Shown in pieces: positions 6,360 through 7,568 of a stretch of 7,568 nt of DNA. The notes beneath the pieces were generated by a model. It saw only the letters and a list, made by a program, of their open reading frames with translations. It searched no databases and was not told where the DNA came from. This DNA is from Candidatus Rhabdochlamydia sp. (GTDB lineage Bacteria > Chlamydiota > Chlamydiia > Chlamydiales > Rhabdochlamydiaceae): the NCBI GenBank assembly GCA_030043495.1, contig JASHXO010000024.1, positions 1 through 7,568 of the forward strand. The letters are read 5' to 3'. Each line of letters begins with the position of its first letter. Position 1 is the first letter of the stretch. A program made the position numbers and the translations under genes.

Positions 6360-7568
6360 TCATGGGTATAAAAGATATTTTTTACGTTCTTGCTGAAATT
6401 GCTCCCTTTCTTCTTTTTGAAAAAGGATCAGCTTCCAAGCCACGTATTTCTCATCTCGCAGTAATGTGAGTATTTCTTCGTTGCCGTTAGCCTTGCAAAA
6501 TAAATCTTTCTTAGCAAGTTCAAGAGCATGCAGTTTTGTAAGCACTTGCTTAGGATAGAGATTTTTTAAGATCCCCAAAATCATATATTGCGTGCTGACA
6601 GGGCGGTAGGATTTTGCATCGGTCACAATGATCATGATCCCCTGACAGTCTTTTCCTTTATATGCTCCATAAAAAGGACGATAATGAAAGGGAAGGAAAT
6701 AAACACCTGGCAATTTTTGTTCATTAAGATGATCGGCCAGTTGACAAGCTTTTATCCAAGGCGCACCGATCACCTTAAAAGGCAGTGTATAACCAATCCC
6801 GATATTGACCAGCGATAGCTCCCCTAATAATCCTGTCGAAGCATAAAATCGCGGAGTATCAGACTCAGGGATGTATGGACTTGTTGGAATCCAAGTCAGT
6901 CCAGTGTCTGTATAGGTCATCGACCTCTTCCAACCCTTCATTCCAATGACCTTGAGCTTGCATCCGATCTGATATTTGTCGTTAAAAAAGCGAGCGAGTT
7001 CGCCGATCGTCATCCCGTGGCAATAAGGAACATTGACGTATCCGATATAGGAGCGCCATTTTGTTTGCAGCATGGGGCCATCTACAATAAGACCATTGAT
7101 GGGATTAGGGCGATCGAGAACAACAACTGGGATTCCTCGTTTGGCGGCCTCTTCCATCACGTAGCACAGCGTTGTCGTATAAGTATAAGAGCGGCATCCG
7201 ATATCCTGAATATCATAGACGATGACATCGATTCCTTGTAACATGCGATCGGTCGGCCGGCGTGTTTTGCCGTGCAAGCTGTAAATGGGAATTCCGGCCG
7301 GCCCTTTGACTTCGCTGACTTCTTCAAACGCATAAGCTTGGCCATTGAGTCCATGCTCAGGCGCAAACAATGCGACGAGCTTGACCTGTGGAGCATAATC
7401 TAAAAATAGGTCGATAGTCGAACGCATGGAACTATTGACACCGGTGTGGTTCGTGACAAGTCCTACTTTTTTTCCTTTGAGTTCATGAACTATCCCCTCA
7501 TTAAAGAAGACATCGACGCCCAATTGAATGTCGGCAGAATATGCGTGAAAATGAAACAAAATGACAAA
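6360..7568 (-). CDS. DUF1343 exo-beta-N-acetylmuramidase-like protein, 5' end missing
   Basis: This belongs to the NamZ/YbbC family; characterised members remove N-acetylmuramic acid from the non-reducing end of peptidoglycan fragments. Family segments appear in order: GLVTNHTGVN, LFAPEHG with the conserved Glu-His, YDIQDIGCRSYTY, VLDRPNPING, PYCHGMTIGELA, and WIPTSPYIPE followed by the GxLGELSLVNIGIGY region. The gene stops at a TGA (6362-6360). A TTG at 7559 could be taken as a start, but the frame stays open to the window edge, and the upstream codons read FVILFHFHAYSA before DIQLG. This looks like the hydrophobic end of a signal peptide with an A-type cleavage site, so the true start lies beyond 7568 and the mature enzyme is exported. 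It corresponds to Chlamydia CT605 by type and position. Confidence 0.93.
   Translation of the reverse strand, partial: FVILFHFHAYSADIQLGVDVFFNEGIVHELKGKKVGLVTNHTGVNSSMRSTIDLFLDYAPQVKLVALFAPEHGLNGQAYAFEEVSEVKGPAGIPIYSLHGKTRRPTDRMLQGIDVIVYDIQDIGCRSYTYTTTLCYVMEEAAKRGIPVVVLDRPNPINGLIVDGPMLQTKWRSYIGYVNVPYCHGMTIGELARFFNDKYQIGCKLKVIGMKGWKRSMTYTDTGLTWIPTSPYIPESDTPRFYASTGLLGELSLVNIGIGYTLPFKVIGAPWIKACQLADHLNEQKLPGVYFLPFHYRPFYGAYKGKDCQGIMIIVTDAKSYRPVSTQYMILGILKNLYPKQVLTKLHALELAKKDLFCKANGNEEILTLLRDEKYVAWKLILFQKEEREQFQQERKKYLLYP

Overview
The window looks like a piece of chromosome from a Chlamydia-related bacterium, probably of the amoeba-associated Parachlamydia/Protochlamydia/Waddlia type. The main reason is gene order. 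From memory, Chlamydia trachomatis has a small conserved hypothetical gene, the AhpC/Tsa peroxiredoxin (CT603), a GroEL (CT604) and a DUF1343 protein (CT605) next to each other, and the same set appears here. The moderately AT-rich coding DNA, very AT-rich spacers and sigma70-like promoter also fit. The genus cannot be fixed from the sequence alone.

Layout, left to right: (1) the 5' tip of an unidentified minus-strand gene (1-57), divergent from a 133-residue conserved-looking hypothetical gene (282-683, plus strand). (2) A minus-strand cluster, read right to left: tRNA-Arg(ACG) (2057-2130), a metallo-beta-lactamase-fold hydrolase (1345-1977) and a typical 2-Cys peroxiredoxin (738-1319). (3) An accessory-looking stretch of about 2 kb (2131-4199) that breaks the chlamydial gene order. 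It holds a decayed reading frame with two in-frame TGA codons (2135-2635), a 106-bp near-perfect palindrome resembling a miniature mobile element (2720-2825), an extremely AT-rich upstream region, and an unrecognised 388-residue gene (2981-4147) closed by a strong bidirectional terminator. (4) The groES-groEL chaperonin operon on the minus strand (6233 down to 4244), with a good TTGACT-N17-TACGAT promoter and a half-degenerate CIRCE operator for the HrcA repressor. (5) A DUF1343 (NamZ/YbbC-type exo-N-acetylmuramidase) gene on the minus strand, cut by the right edge; the visible residues include the end of an export signal.

The recognisable genes are stress and envelope housekeeping functions: peroxide reduction, thioester or small-metabolite hydrolysis, protein folding and peptidoglycan turnover. 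Nothing seen amounts to a complete new defence or mobile system. The parts that most deserve attention are the palindrome, the broken reading frame, the unknown 388-residue protein, and a complete groESL operon at the position that in Chlamydia carries the lone second groEL.
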